In this document: positions 1-52,266 of the stretch, piece by piece
Numbering within the stretch: the stretch's first letter is position 1
Layout: each line of letters starts with the position of its first letter
Source: Yponomeuta sedellus
Taxonomy: Eukaryota > Arthropoda > Insecta > Lepidoptera > Yponomeutidae
Length of the DNA: 64,000 bases
Direction: 5' to 3'
NCBI GenBank assembly: GCA_934045075.1
Contig: OW203727.1
Span: 16,428,861 to 16,492,860, forward strand
The notes under the pieces: model-generated
Seen by the model: only the letters and a program-made list of their open reading frames with translations
Told to the model about the DNA's origin: nothing
Database searches by the model: none
Translations under genes and position numbers: made by a program

Positions 1-294
1 TGATACAGTACATACTTACTTAATATCACATCGAAAAACCAAACTTAGAAAGGGCCAAACTTGCTCTTTGCACGGCTTACGGTAATTGTTAACATCTGCT
101 AACTTTCTTTGCCGTGACTTTTTAATCGTGCATCAAAAACTGCGTTTTTCACGCTATTAGTTATGAAGGCATGAAGAATTTCTAACAAGCTCACTACGTA
201 GCAATCTTACTCCTCCGTGCTCAAGTGCACTCATACGCATACCTACCACTTACTGTAGGCACCGCAGTGTAACGAGGAAGTTATGAATTTTCAG
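1..294. other. Intron of the amidase gene, no gene seen
   Basis: This stretch precedes the first recognisable exon and ends in a pyrimidine-containing AG acceptor at 293-294. No coding similarity or recognisable repeat was seen in it. It is read as intron because the downstream exon starts inside a codon. Confidence 0.6.
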
Positions 295-434
295 GTCACG
301 TACCGGACTGCCTTGATCCAGAATTCGAAGACTACTTTGCCCTCGGGCCGTTGACCCGGTACGCCGAGGACTTAACGCTGATGCTGAAGGTCCTGCGACA
401 GGAAAATGGGCCCGAGGTCCCATTCGATAAGCCG
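295..434 (+). CDS. Amidase exon (first in window)
   Basis: The exon begins after an AG at 293-294 with two bases that complete a split codon, then encodes 46 residues. It contains the GPLTRYAEDL segment typical of FAAH2-like amidases. It ends in full codon phase before the donor GTAGGT at 435. Confidence 0.92.
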
Positions 435-3290
435 GTAGGTTGCGGTAGAAGTGCGAGTGGTTTTGTTTGTCAGTACCTAACTTAATCCCTTGTATGTCTC
501 CACTTCTGGGATACGGGTCTCTTCCTGCATTGCAGGAAGGTTAGGCTATACTTCACCACAGCGGCCAAGTCCGGGTTGGTGGAGGATTGTAAGACAGTGG
601 ATGAAGACTTGAAGAGTTATTTGATAGTTTCAGCTAAAGGGACACGTCAATAACTCGTCTAAATCTTGACCCATGTGCTCAATATAGTTTTGAGATTAGA
701 AGATTTTTTATTTTGTGAATGGATTATTTTTGACCACACCATTAGTTTTCCTACTTTTGTAGGAATACTAACTGATGTTTTAGCATTGGCAGTAGTTCAT
801 TGTAGTACTGCCAATAGTTTATAAGACTACAAGAGTTTGTGTCCTAGTGCCCTGTTTTTTCCCTACCTTTCTCTTTACTACAAATCGAATCGAAGGCGGC
901 GACTAACATTCACATTCAACAAACTGAATGTAAATAATTATTTACGTTAGTATAAATTTTGTTCTGATTTCTACGAGTAGGTAGCTGAAACATTTTTCCT
1001 ATGCCACGTATCAGCTTTTAATATATTTTTGTTGGTTTATCACAGGTAGACGTAACAAAACTGAAATATTTCTACATGGAAGGTGACGACAGTAATGTGA
1101 CGAACAAAATCGGCTCAGATGTCAAGAAGGCAATGACGAAAGCACGGGAGTATATTAAGGCTACGCACGATATTGAGGTTAAAGAGGTAAGTTCCTCATT
1201 TGTGCATTATGTATATACTTTGACAATCAAATCTAGACAAATTATATCTACTTCTATCAAATTTCTTAGCCTAAACACAAATACAAACCATCAGGTCAGT
1301 CGATTTCTTGCCTGCGGAGATCGTCATCATATTTACTAAATTACTGCTGAAATTTAGAGATAGATCCTGTTTATTTGGGCTAAAAGCCAGTAGATTGGCA
1401 ACTTAACTTCCATTTGTCTAAAGCTTTATCTTATCTAAAGTATTTTACTCAAGTCTGCCAGCCAGTATTTTCTTGAGACGACGTCATTATTATACCTAAT
1501 GTCATACTACCTACGACAGCACGAGCCACAAGTTTTGAGGCGCTAAAATGGCCAATTTGAAAAATAATCTACTAGAAAGTCGCAATTTTTTACTTTAACG
1601 CGCGCCTCGCGTGGTCGTACTACCTTTGCTGCTAATAATGACGATCTCTATAAAGATAAAGACCGTCATTCTTTAAAATTTTAGAGCAATTACCGTCGAC
1701 CTTAAAAATCACCACTTAATCTCATTCTCAAAAAATATGTATTCATCCCCTTCCAGCTCAAGATAAAGAACTTCCACCACATGTGGGAGATCAGCATAAG
1801 GGTTTTGATGAACATCCGTAACGTTCAGAACATCTACACACATCCGGAGAAGCGGGAACAATGGGTCTCCGTCTGGCCCGAGCTGATAAAAAAGATGGTC
1901 GGGCTTTCAGACCATAATTTCACTTGTGTCGTCTATGGACCATTGCAAAAGTTTTTTGACACCTTGCCCGATAGTTACTATGCAAAGCTGCTGAGCATCT
2001 TTGATGAGATCAAAAAGGAAGTGCGGGTGCGTATGATCATTCATAGGTGGTTTTCGTAGCAAATGTAAACCTACATAATTATTTTGGTGACTCTCAATTC
2101 GAAAAACAAAAAGTGAGGAAAACTGAGAACATTTTTAATCCCAATAATTAAATAACCACCTGAGGTGTTTGCACGCTTAAAGTAACCGGAGTCAAGCGGA
2201 TCATACAGCTTCGAAGAAAAACAGATAACGGTTGTGATATTTAGTTTTAAAATTGAGAATTACCTAGTTATTTATTTAAGCTTGGTGAACTAGACAGACT
2301 TTCCCAGAAAAATGCAGCATTTTCCTTAAAAAGGATGTATTTTAAAAGAACTTTAATTTAAAGACCATCCTTTCTTTCAATATAATAGACAACAAAACCA
2401 AAATCTTATATCCGCACCAGTAGATGACTATGTAGTTGACGTATTTGAAGCATTAGACGTTCTAAGCTGTGTTCGTTATCAACCCTTGTACGAGTATGCC
2501 CCCACTGCTGGGGCACGAGTCTCTTCCTGCATCGCAGGAAGGTTAGGCCGTACTCCATCGCGGGGGCCAAGTCCGGGTTGGTGGAGGATTGTAAGACAGT
2601 GGCGGGCCTTATTGTCAAAAGTATTCAACCCGACCATAACGCCTCTGACACAGCTTAACGACTGCCATTACATGACAGCCGGCGCCAACGGCTTAACGTG
2701 CCTTGCGAAGCACGGAAGCGCTCGGAAAAATGCCACTAGCGGTAGTGACGGAACGGTCACCCATCCGTATTGTTGCTTAACTCAAGTGATTTATTCCAAT
2801 CACCCGGTTTGACTAGGCCACGAGCGCTTCTAAGCTGTGTAGGTATTGAATCTGTAAAGCATGATAGTAAAGTCGATAATGGTTTCCTATACATACGGCA
2901 ACTTCCAACACAATTTTAGTCACCGTTTCAAAACAGAATGACAATAGGTTCAACCTATTGTCACTCTCATCATACAATTTCATATTTCCTTTTTTCCAGG
3001 AAGCTCTAGGCGACGACGGGGTTCTATTTTTCCCAACGTACCCGGAGCCAGCGAACCTCCACTATCGGGTCTTCTACAACTTCCTCAACTGTGGTTACCT
3101 GACCGTCTTCAACGCTCTTGGACTTCCAGTCACCGCCTGTCCCTTAGGCCTGACCGATAAGGGCTTGCCAGTGGGCTTCCAAATTGCTGCCAACCGGTGC
3201 AATGATCATCTTACCATAGCAGTAGCTCAGGAGTTAGAGAAGGCTTTTGGGGGGTGGGTGCCGCCTAACAAGGATGTGGTTTCTGTGTGA
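295..3290 (+). CDS. Fatty-acid amide hydrolase 2-like amidase, 3' part of gene (4 exons)
   Basis: Four exons (295-434, 1046-1186, 1757-2026, 3000-3290) join in phase and encode about 279 residues plus a stop. The product is the C-terminal half of an amidase-signature serine hydrolase of the FAAH2 type. That family hydrolyses fatty-acid amides and usually sits on membranes. Recognisable family segments are GPLTRYAEDL in the first exon, ALGDDGVLFFP at the start of the last exon, and ALGLPVTACPLG followed by GLPVGFQI near the end. The Lys/Ser-Ser catalytic residues of the family belong to the N-terminal half and lie outside the window, so activity cannot be judged here. All visible splice sites are GT-AG and the frame is unbroken, so it looks functional. 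Several paralogues are usual in Lepidoptera; I cannot say which one this is. Confidence 0.94.
486..602 (-). repeat. 5S-derived SINE candidate, tail fragment (copy 1)
   Basis: This matches only the distal part of the dispersed repeat seen in fuller form at 25133-25510 (reverse orientation). The shared blocks are the cttgtatgtc segment, the tcttcctgca segment and the gtccgggttggtggagga segment. The 5S-like head is absent. It lies in an amidase intron. Confidence 0.7.
1046..1186 (+). CDS. Amidase exon
   Basis: A 141-bp exon (47 codons, phase 0 at both ends) between acceptor CACAG and donor GTAAGT. It encodes VDVTKLKYFYMEGDD and a helical lysine-rich segment. FAAH2 proteins have a similar sequence between the substrate pocket and the C-terminal half. 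An ATG-initiated reading frame at 1076 is internal to this exon and is not a separate gene. Confidence 0.9.
1757..2026 (+). CDS. Amidase exon
   Basis: A 270-bp exon (90 codons, phase 0) between acceptor TTCCAG and donor GTGCGT. It encodes a mainly helical segment with HHMWEISIRVL and EIKKEVR at its ends. Joined to the last exon it gives KKEVR-EALGDDG, which matches the layout of FAAH2-like amidases. The donor GTGCGT is weaker than GTAAGT but the phase and protein continuity support it. Confidence 0.9.
2475..2835 (-). repeat. 5S-derived SINE candidate (copy 2)
   Basis: A long copy of the dispersed repeat, reversed relative to its presumed transcription. Its head lies near 2830 and its tail near 2475. 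The box C region is partly deleted compared with the copy at 25133. The sequence ttctaagctgtgt occurs just outside both ends (about 2459 and 2828), but the 58856 copy carries a similar string, so it may not be a target duplication. Confidence 0.8.
3000..3290 (+). CDS. Amidase terminal exon
   Basis: It follows a long pyrimidine tract ending in CAG at 2997-2999 and encodes 96 residues to a TGA at 3288-3290. It carries ALGDDGVLFFPTYP, ALGLPVTACPLG, GLPVGFQI and the final LEKAFGGWVPP. These are the most conserved C-terminal segments of FAAH2-like proteins. The end position matches the family C-terminus, so the protein is not truncated here. Confidence 0.94.
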   Translation, partial: EALGDDGVLFFPTYPEPANLHYRVFYNFLNCGYLTVFNALGLPVTACPLGLTDKGLPVGFQIAANRCNDHLTIAVAQELEKAFGGWVPPNKDVVSV

Positions 3291-3506
3291 AGGATGAGAA
3301 CAGGATGACTGCTAGCATCACAATATCATCACACTTTGAAAGATGAGGGCTCTATGAAGTAGGCAGAAGCAACGGACACATATTTTTTTAGTTTACAAGG
3401 TGTTGAGTAAACTAGTGTTTGATTTGTAAAGGATGTTTTGGATGTATATTTTCTTGACTGTATCCAAATAATTCATTGAGTAGAGAGCAATCTATTTCAT
3501 TAAATT

Positions 3507-3512
3507 AATAAA
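3507..3512 (+). terminator. Poly(A) signal of the amidase gene
   Basis: An AATAAA hexamer lies 217 bp after the stop codon in otherwise unremarkable AT-rich sequence. It is the first canonical signal downstream and implies a short 3' UTR. Confidence 0.5.
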
Positions 3513-4510
3513 TTTATCTAATCCAGTTAGTAGGTATAGTAGTAAACACTTACGTAAATGCCACTGAATTGTGATTTTCTTGGCTTTCTTGTGTCTCATA
3601 GACGTTGATGATAGCCTACAGTACTGATATAAAAATGCAAGCATTGACAGTAATTCTATTCGTAGGTTGTAAGTTAATACAATGTTAACAGTAAGATATA
3701 CGACGATATCATAATGGCCTACCAATTAACTGCATGAATGTAGAAACTAGGAAGTAGGTGGATAGGCTTTCGAAAACGTTTTCGTATTGTTTAGATCTAA
3801 GCTATTGTGATAATTAAATTTTATTTGTATCTAAATAGGCACCTGTATTCGGATGGCGGAGACCGGGGTTATATATTTGTAGTAGCCACAATGTGTGAAA
3901 TTTTAGAAAAAAAATATATTTTTATACGATTTCGACTCTGTTATTTTATCATTCATTGCAAAAGAAAAGAACACTGGTCCATCATCATTGGTAGAATGGA
4001 TACCTTCAGCAACAATGTGGGAGCGTTGATAGCCTTCCGGAAAAATATACCTTTGCTGAAGTAGTCTCCATGAGACCATTAGTTCGCTTTCTGAATCTTA
4101 CAGCACCGAAAATACCAATAAGGAAATAGATAGTAACTGAAATTTAAAAAAAACGCCTGACTGCTAAGCATAAATACTACGAAGCAGGTACCGCCATAGA
4201 TAATTAGATACCTCACCTCTTCCCAATCAATGGGCCAGATCTGGATCCTATATTATTTAGTTGAGGCTAATCAGCTACTGATGTCGGTATTTTTGTTTTT
4301 GTTTATTACTGTCTTGTCTTCTTTTATTATAGCAATATCGACGCCACCTAGTATGGAGTAGTAACATTAATATAAATAACTAAGGCTTTCTAGTGACTAT
4401 GTATGTGACGTCTTGCAAAATTGAGCAGGAAATTTGTAATGTTTTTGGTTTTTGGAGTATTCATGATGATGTATAGAATCAGGCGTTACTTTGCGGAAAT
4501 CCATAATAGC

Positions 4511-4799
4511 ATTAAAAAGTTAAAATCACTTTGCTAAAATCCGCCCAAAATCCCACAAGCACCATGCGGTTGGTTAATGCACTGCCCTCCCTCCCACTTT
4601 TTCAAGCAGAAGACACGAACACATCACCACCGATACCAATACTTGTGTGAGAAAACACGTGACGCGTTTCGCATCTAACACGACTTAACACGAGGCATCC
4701 TCAGGCTCCCAAATGCAAGTCATTGACTTGCATGAGCAACCGCATGGTGCTTGTGGGATTTTGGGCGGAATTTAGCAAAGTAATTTTAACTTTTTAATG
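4511..4799. mobile_element. MITE-like element with about 62-bp terminal inverted repeats
   Basis: The left arm (4511-4572) and right arm (4737-4799) are near-identical inverted copies sharing attaaaaagttaaaat and the ccgcccaaaatcccacaagc block. The core of about 165 bp has no open frame and contains the small palindrome caagtcattgacttg. Size, inverted ends and lack of coding capacity fit a non-autonomous DNA transposon. The superfamily is not assigned. Confidence 0.8.
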
Positions 4800-5598
4800 G
4801 TATTCACGATGATTTCATAGGTATAGCCTTTGTCCGCCGCCTAATGACATAATATCTATCTGAGCAATAGTTGATGAATAGACAGATAGAAACAATGGGA
4901 TATAGGTATGATATACCTACATACGAGCCTCATACGAGCTAAACAAATTCGGTAGGTAGGTACCTACCCTCTCCACCAGTTTGATAATGGAACCTATCAA
5001 GAAACCTCGGGGAACATCAGAATAAGTTATATCTACGATGCCTGAGATTCGCCACGAAGAAGACTGAAAGTCTCTTTGATCATGACGTAACTAGCCGATA
5101 AACAAACTCCAGTAACCACCAGTAAAAGTACCGTTACCTATTTATTAAAAACACGATTCCTCTAAAGCACTGCCTAGAGTCAGTTTATTTAATCTGTGAC
5201 GTTTTCCTCGTAAAATCTCCATCAAAGACTATTTTAGTGAGCATTTTAGGTGTGTTTTTATAAATAAGGCCGCTAGTCTGCGGTAGAGACTTTATCTCTG
5301 AATAAGACCGTAAGATTTCAAGGCTAGAGTCCGGTTGACAACAGCACGACTATGCATACCACTTGTATTTCTTGGGCTTCTTGTAGAGACTTACATAGCC
5401 CGTACATCAACCTTAGAACAGAGACGACCTTGCCGAGTAACTACGTGCGTCTTACCAACTCGTTTCTAGAGTAGTCTGGAACTGGATTAGCTACCGACCC
5501 TTCCATTGCTACTATTTGCTACCGACCTATTCTTAAGGTCTCTCCCTCGTCCCTCAAAGAGCGATTTCCATACAAAAGTAGTTTGGTTTTTTTCAATT

Positions 5599-5965
5599 TA
5601 TATTCTTTTTGTTGCACTAACCCATGCTGAGGACCATTTTAAAAACCTATTTAAAGGCTAAAAATTCCGCCCATGCCGGGACACGAACCCGCGACCTCTG
5701 GCTAAACGTAAGCCAATGGCCAGGTGCCGGCATCAGCGAAATTTCGTACAGGCAGCGACATGTGGCTGAAGTAATTTGCATCACTTGCAGCCCCGAGTTT
5801 TACTTTGCAGTTAGGTTTTACATTGTAATAATATCGTTGTACCCACATGATTATATTCTTTTGGTTGCACTAACCCGTGCTGAGGACAATTATAAACACC
5901 TATTTAGAGGCTAAAAAAATTTAAAGAGGCGGAATTTTTAGCTTCTAAATAGGTTTTTTTCAATT
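5599..5965 (-). repeat. tRNA-like repeat (copy 1) flanked by 70-bp direct repeats
   Basis: The minus strand of 5636-5796 carries the tRNA-like repeat also seen at 37920 and 47420, including its aacctatttagaggct tail. A block of about 70 bp with gttgcactaaccc and tgctgaggac occurs at 5599-5666 and again at 5846-5918 on either side. A small inverted piece follows (5898-5960). This looks like nested or repeated insertion. Confidence 0.65.
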
Positions 5966-6113
5966 TACAAATAAAGTGACGGATCTCAGCGACAATCAAC
6001 CAATATCACATGATGAGCTCACGATTAACATGATTAAGAGATTGCAGACACTTTTTGCAAACTCGATTTGAAAAAATCGATCCATATGGCAGATATCTAC
6101 CCTTTTTATGTAG

Positions 6114-6303
6114 GTACCCACGGCCATACTCTACCGCGGGGGCCAAGTTCGGGTCGGTGGAGGGTTGTAAAACATGGCGGGCCTTACTGTCAGAAGTTAT
6201 CAAGCCGTAAATAAGGCCTCTGACATGCAATGGCTGCTATTACGTGACAACCGGCACCAACGGCCTAACGAGCCTTGCGAAGCACGGAAGCACTCGGAAA
6301 CTC
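6114..6303 (-). repeat. 5S-derived SINE candidate, internal fragment (copy 3)
   Basis: The fragment covers the middle of the repeat, from ggggccaagttcgggt to cgaagcacggaagcac, and lacks both the 5S-like head and the far tail. Confidence 0.7.
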
Positions 6304-9300
6304 GAACTTTATTACCTCGGTGGCACCAGTGTTGGGTACCTACCTACTTCCTGGATCCCCTTAACAGTCCCTTTACTCACGAGCCATTAAACGTAAATTA
6401 CAATTAAACATATAATTTATTATTTTATGTGGGTCCGAGACTTTTGTTCGAAGTTTCGAACACCGAATGTTCTACGTACCTTCGATTTTTCTGTGGTAAC
6501 AACAATACTATATTTTGTAATGAACAATTCCTCTGAGTTGGTACTTTTGTTCGAAAGGGCTCTTCGATACGCTGTATCGTATTGTTCAGATTGCTGAACT
6601 TGTATTTGGATTTTGGATGCTTATTATAAAAATGTGAGCTTGTTTACTTTTTTTTTAAACCGCCGCCCGCCCGATTAAATTAGCAATAGTAGGTGAAGGT
6701 GGGTTAGTGAGTTGTTGCAAATTATTTTTAGCAGGCGTTTTCTTTGTAACACAAGTATAACTAGAAGCAATCAGCAAGTACAGTGCTACACAAGAAATAA
6801 GTCTCGCGGATGTACCTGCGCAGATGACCAAATTTTGGATGTGCGGCAAGTTGATCGACCAATCAGGTAGTTTCATTTTATGGCAGGCCGCGCGCCTTTG
6901 TTGCTATTGGTTGATTCAACGCCATCGATGCGGTGACTATTAGTTTGGCGATATTAGCGTGAGCGAAATATGTAGCGCTACTTCGGCAATCAATTCTGCA
7001 CCTTAACCGTATGGGTTAAAGATCATGTTGAATGTACATATAGCTTCGGGTACTTTCGTTACACTTCTTCCTAGTCAGCGCGAACGTAGATTCCCGAAGG
7101 GACTTTTATGATGTGTACTGTAATTTGGTTGCAAAGTAGGTAATAAAAAATTACAAATTTCTAACTCATATTTTTTTTCTTATTCATTTATAAATAGCAA
7201 TAAAAACATAATTATTTAACATCTTCTTGCTAGTTCCAGGAAGATGCAGTATCTAGATTTATTGCTGAGCACGCCATATAATAGGTAATGGAACAAATTT
7301 TAACGAGCTGAGTTAGGTAAACTAAATCTACTGTACCTATTGTGGTGTTCATTTTACTTTTCCGAAGTGTCAAACTACCTGCATTTGACAACTGGAGTGG
7401 CTTAAAAAAGTAAAAATCGACTTCACTCAACGCAGTGAAAACTTACATAATAGAGGCGCTGAGCGAAGCATCTCGTAGTTTATAGTATAATGCCGCTAGG
7501 TAGCGCTAACAGTCCGGTTGGCCACACCTAGATCTAGAAATGATGCTATTTTTCAGCACAATAGGACAAAATCCGAAAACTATTAATGAGTACTTATTTC
7601 ACATAAAAGATACAATCACACAAACATCTAATTGCAGTTGGGTTTTATAGCAAGAAAGCTTTACCAGAAAATGTAGCTAAAATATCCTTGGTTTTACACT
7701 GCAAAGTCAAGTTTGTAATTATCTACTTGTTTCAACTAGTCTGAACCCTCAGGGAGCGAGTCCTACTTGTATTTCTTTCGCTTTTTACAATGTATGAAAG
7801 AACAAATACTTAAACAATCCATTTAAATTTCTTCAATTTGAATTAAAATCGTGATTTTAAGTTAGAGTTCGATTTCGTTCGTACTAATTTTACACCTGAC
7901 CTCAGCAATGCAATAGTCTGTTCATTTCAAGGCTAATCCGTCCGTGTCTAGGACGGGAGCGTGGCATTGTGGCAATACTACGGCTTCATACCATCACCGC
8001 CTTGTAATACATCGCATACGTAGGTATTAAACGATTAAACGTGTTGAGGAGCAGTTTGAATGATTTAGGAATGTTTGAAAAGCTATAATGCAAACACGAC
8101 GCCATAGTTGAAGAAATTAAGGATGCGGAAAAAGGAGGATCCTTCGCGTTGGAAAGTTTGCTAAAGAATCGAATGGAGTCGATTTAATCATTCGATTTAT
8201 ATCACGCCCTAAAGTTACGTTCTATGGCAACCCGAGACATATCATAGACAATGCATTATTTAGTTTCATTCAGCTCCGATCAAAATTCACTACATAGTGC
8301 CTTAAACAACAGCCAAAAGTGGTGTTGTCCACAAAAAATAATTTTCTCTGTGCATTATAAGATTTTATGATAACTGTTTTGACGACCACCGCTGCTAAAA
8401 GTTAAATTAATAGTTAATTTTTTATCTCTTGATCAAAAAATCAAATCAAAAAATTTGATTGACACATTTGACGGATAAAACTGTCATCCTAGGATGTAAC
8501 GAGCATGAATAAATCTAATTTTTCGTATTTGAATTAGTCTTAACTCATGGCCCATTAGTTGAATTTGTGAAACTTGAATAATTTTACCAAAGTTTAATTC
8601 AATTTATAGCTCCCATTTTTTTACTAATACTTATTTAACGCACGCGCAGAAGTTCTCCCAAAATCTCCCAGCGCCATATTGAGAGAGGCGGACGTTGTAT
8701 GACTTGAGTGATTACCGTGGATTTAGTGCAATAAATTGAAGTGAAACTTTTGATCCTGCCCTATGGATATACATTCGGGTACGTAACAAATCAAACAGTG
8801 AATCCCATACGTACGTGTCGCGTCCGGTGATTCCTGGCGAATCCCATCGTAACCTAGACATAGGCCGTTCTAGTTATCAGTAGATTATCATCAATCCGCT
8901 GTTTGCTCACAGTTTTAATCTTATTAATACACACGTGTGGTGAATAGCCATAGGTTTCTCGAATCTAGTTACAATAACAAGATTATGCGATCGCCCCGCA
9001 AGGTTCCACGCTCGTATATAAACGGAATTCAAAGTGTTTATGTCGGCAGTTGACAGAAGCGTATATGTATATCACCGATCATAAGTCACCACACCCAGTG
9101 GCCGGATTGTCGGTTTGAGCACTAATTCGCGTCTAGTTCGGATGGTGTTAGGCGCGCCGCCGCGTTTGTAAGTGCTTTAGTGACGGATTGTAGTTGCGGC
9201 GTCGGAAGAAACGCCTGAAGTGTGAAATATGCTTGTTCTAGGAGTGGTGTGCCTCGGTTGAAAGGCCTGCCGAAAGGACAGGGCTCCGCGCGCGAGGACG

Positions 9301-9327
9301 GGTCGCGGCCCCCCGCACTGAGGAAAC

Positions 9328-49908
<40,581 letters not shown>

Positions 49909-50768
49909 GCCGGCGAGGCCGCGGTCCCGAACACAAATCTGTGATTGTGTATAACACATAAACATAAAACAAACATCATCAGCATTTTCACGAGACAGAA
50001 TGTGTAAATTCACGAACTGAGATCGAATGGACGAACTTATTCAACTTAAAATGTTTAATGAGAACGTAAGGATAGTTTTTAAGTCATTTAACCCAAAAAA
50101 AAACTAGCATCAATTCGAAGTGTGGCGCGGCGGTCGGTGGCTCTTGTAAACAGCTCCGCGCCATTGTGCACCTTGTCATGAACAAGCGAAAGAGCATTTT
50201 GCATTGTGTACGTCGGCTGCTGATGTTTATGCCTCAGTTTATAAGTGGGGGCATTGGCAGTGATGTAGTCTCGTAATGTATCTATGTACCTAAATACCAA
50301 AGCCAGTTACCAACCTTCAGTAGGTTTTCTGACGCCCGCTCCACACGTTTACAGACGGGCATGTTTCTTTCGATGTTTGCCGAACACAGATTGCGTCAAC
50401 GTGTCACCCTAAAATCGATCATATTTGAAATGGTTCCTAACTAGAAAAATGTGTAACCAAGTGATACGATGCGTTGATGTTTTTTTTTTATTATGTATGA
50501 GTAAATCCACGTGACTTTAAATCAAAATCAATTTGGAAACAAAAGTAAGCTATCAGTTATTTGGCATTCTTACCCGCTAGTGTGGAGCCGGGTTTGGCCT
50601 GGTTGGCCTCTGCCCTGATACTTTCTGAATCCTTCTCCCCCCCTATCCTTCCTCACCCGCGGCCACCGCCCCACTTCGCCCCGCGCCCACCCCCCCGGGC
50701 GGAGCACGCGAAACCTTCACGACTCGTCGTCCTCATTTTTTGACATGTTTTTTTACGGTGAAGAAGAA

Positions 50769-50774
50769 AATAAA
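50769..50774 (+). terminator. Poly(A) signal candidate for the G-alpha-q exon 8b transcript
   Basis: First canonical AATAAA downstream of the TAA at 49906-49908, 861 bp into the presumed 3' UTR. T/G-rich sequence follows. Confidence 0.45.
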
Positions 50775-51221
50775 TTATTCATGATTAATTGTATGTCTAT
50801 ATCGGTGATTTAAATTGTGCATTTTTAAAGTTGCGGTCGGGTCTTAGCCTCGCCGCAAGCCGCTTTTAGTCATTGTTTTAGGGGATTTTTTTATTACTTT
50901 CCTTTCTTTTTGTAAAGTTTGTTGCCATAATAACTTTCTACATTAGTAATACAATTTATTATGTCCAGACGGATGGATTTGAACAAACTAGTCCAATGAA
51001 TATTCGCGTGTATATTACCAGGCGGGTCGCTCCCGGCCGCCCGCTCTTGTGTCATGAAGGGGGAAGTCCGCGCCTCAACCAATATGCTGTTTCTCAAGCT
51101 CGTGTTCCGACACTATTTCGAGCTTGTGGTTGCTAACTCTACTACTTCTCACGCGTGAATTGGATTGGCATCTCGGCATGTATCAGACCGAGTCCATTTA
51201 CAAATCAATATATTTTTACCG

Positions 51222-51306
51222 GTGAAGGAAAACATCGAAGCGCGTTCTCGTTCATTATCTCATTAAGAGAAGGCTTGTGCCCCTCTAATGGGATTCTATA
51301 AGGCTG
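51222..51306 (+). repeat. tRNA-derived SINE, 3' fragment
   Basis: It matches the SINE body from ggtgaaggaaaacatcg to gagaaggcttgtgcccctc and ataaggctg, with an internal deletion. Confidence 0.65.
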
Positions 51307-51987
51307 GTTTTGCTATTCTGTGGTAACACTCCTTTCAGCTCTAAGGAGGTGAACGATTCAGATTCACCCGACACGACTCGTAAGCTGAGGCGATTGTGAC
51401 TGCAGCACTAGTACCTACTTTACGTTGGTGACTTAGAAGTTTTCTGAACAAATCACGGAGAAACCAAAGGGCGACGGTTGTCGCTAGCCAAGCTTGCTCC
51501 CTGCAAAATTGCTGCGAAATGTTTAGTATACGTCGGCCAGTAAACATAATTGCAAACTTTACTCTAAAATACGTTATACTGTTAGTGGCATGCTGCAACG
51601 CAAGCTAGCTGCACCATCCATTCAAAGACGCCTTGATATTGCTGATTAAACGCACATAAATGTCAAAATCTTTCGATTTGGCAAGCCACGCTTCAGTTTC
51701 AACTAAAATGCGCCTTTGAATGCTCGCTGGTAGCGCGGACTCTCCCCCAACTGCTCGATTAAGTGTAATATAATATCACTACCGTTTTATTTGTTAGCTT
51801 GAGAGATTTATTATCCTATGTATTTAAAAAAGAAAAAAAATTATACGTTACATTACTTTTGTACATTGAAATTTTGTTACTTGAATATTGTATATTATTA
51901 TTTAAGCTGTTTATATTGAAAAAAATAATTATGGTGTTTTCTCTACACGAAATGACTTCGCGCAAAAGTATAATGTTTTGTTTCTAC

Positions 51988-52266
51988 ATTTAGGCTGAGT
52001 TCACACCAAACTGACCGGCGAAAGTGAGCAAGCGTTGCGCAATTTATTGTATTTCCATACATATTCACATTTTCGTTCACGTCTAACCGACAATACATTA
52101 TTACGCTATACGTAGACGCTGACATTCGGCGGCCGATTAATATAGCGCGTCACTACGCGCCGCGGACGCTGATTGGCTACGTATTTTCACGTTTACACTG
52201 GGGCTCACAGTGAGCCTGCTCACATTCGGCGCCTGACTATACGTTTGGTTTGAATACTGCCTTAGG
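51988..52266. mobile_element. MITE-like element with imperfect inverted ends
   Basis: The left end gctgagttcacaccaaac and the right end gtttggtttgaatactgcc are inverted and imperfect. The interior has repeated cattcggcg and gctgattggctac motifs and no frame. The superfamily is uncertain. Confidence 0.5.

Larger units (their letters stand above)
3513..9327. other. Intergenic region between amidase and G-alpha-q genes
   Basis: About 5.8 kb without a convincing coding region. It holds an inverted-repeat element (4511-4799), a tRNA-like repeat with flanking direct repeats (5599-5965) and a 5S-type SINE fragment (6114-6303). From about 9050 the base composition becomes GC-richer up to the G-alpha-q start codon, consistent with promoter and 5' UTR. 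The short open frames in between lack protein features I recognise. Confidence 0.6.

Noticed and set aside
2459..2840. ttctaagctgtgt as a 13-bp target duplication of SINE copy 2
   Set aside because: Copy 8 carries a similar string next to its head (58905-58915, reverse), so it may belong to the family end. The call stays open.
50561..50743. Proline-rich small frame
   Set aside because: It lies in the probable 3' UTR of G-alpha-q exon 8b in a C-rich tract, which keeps a frame open by composition alone.
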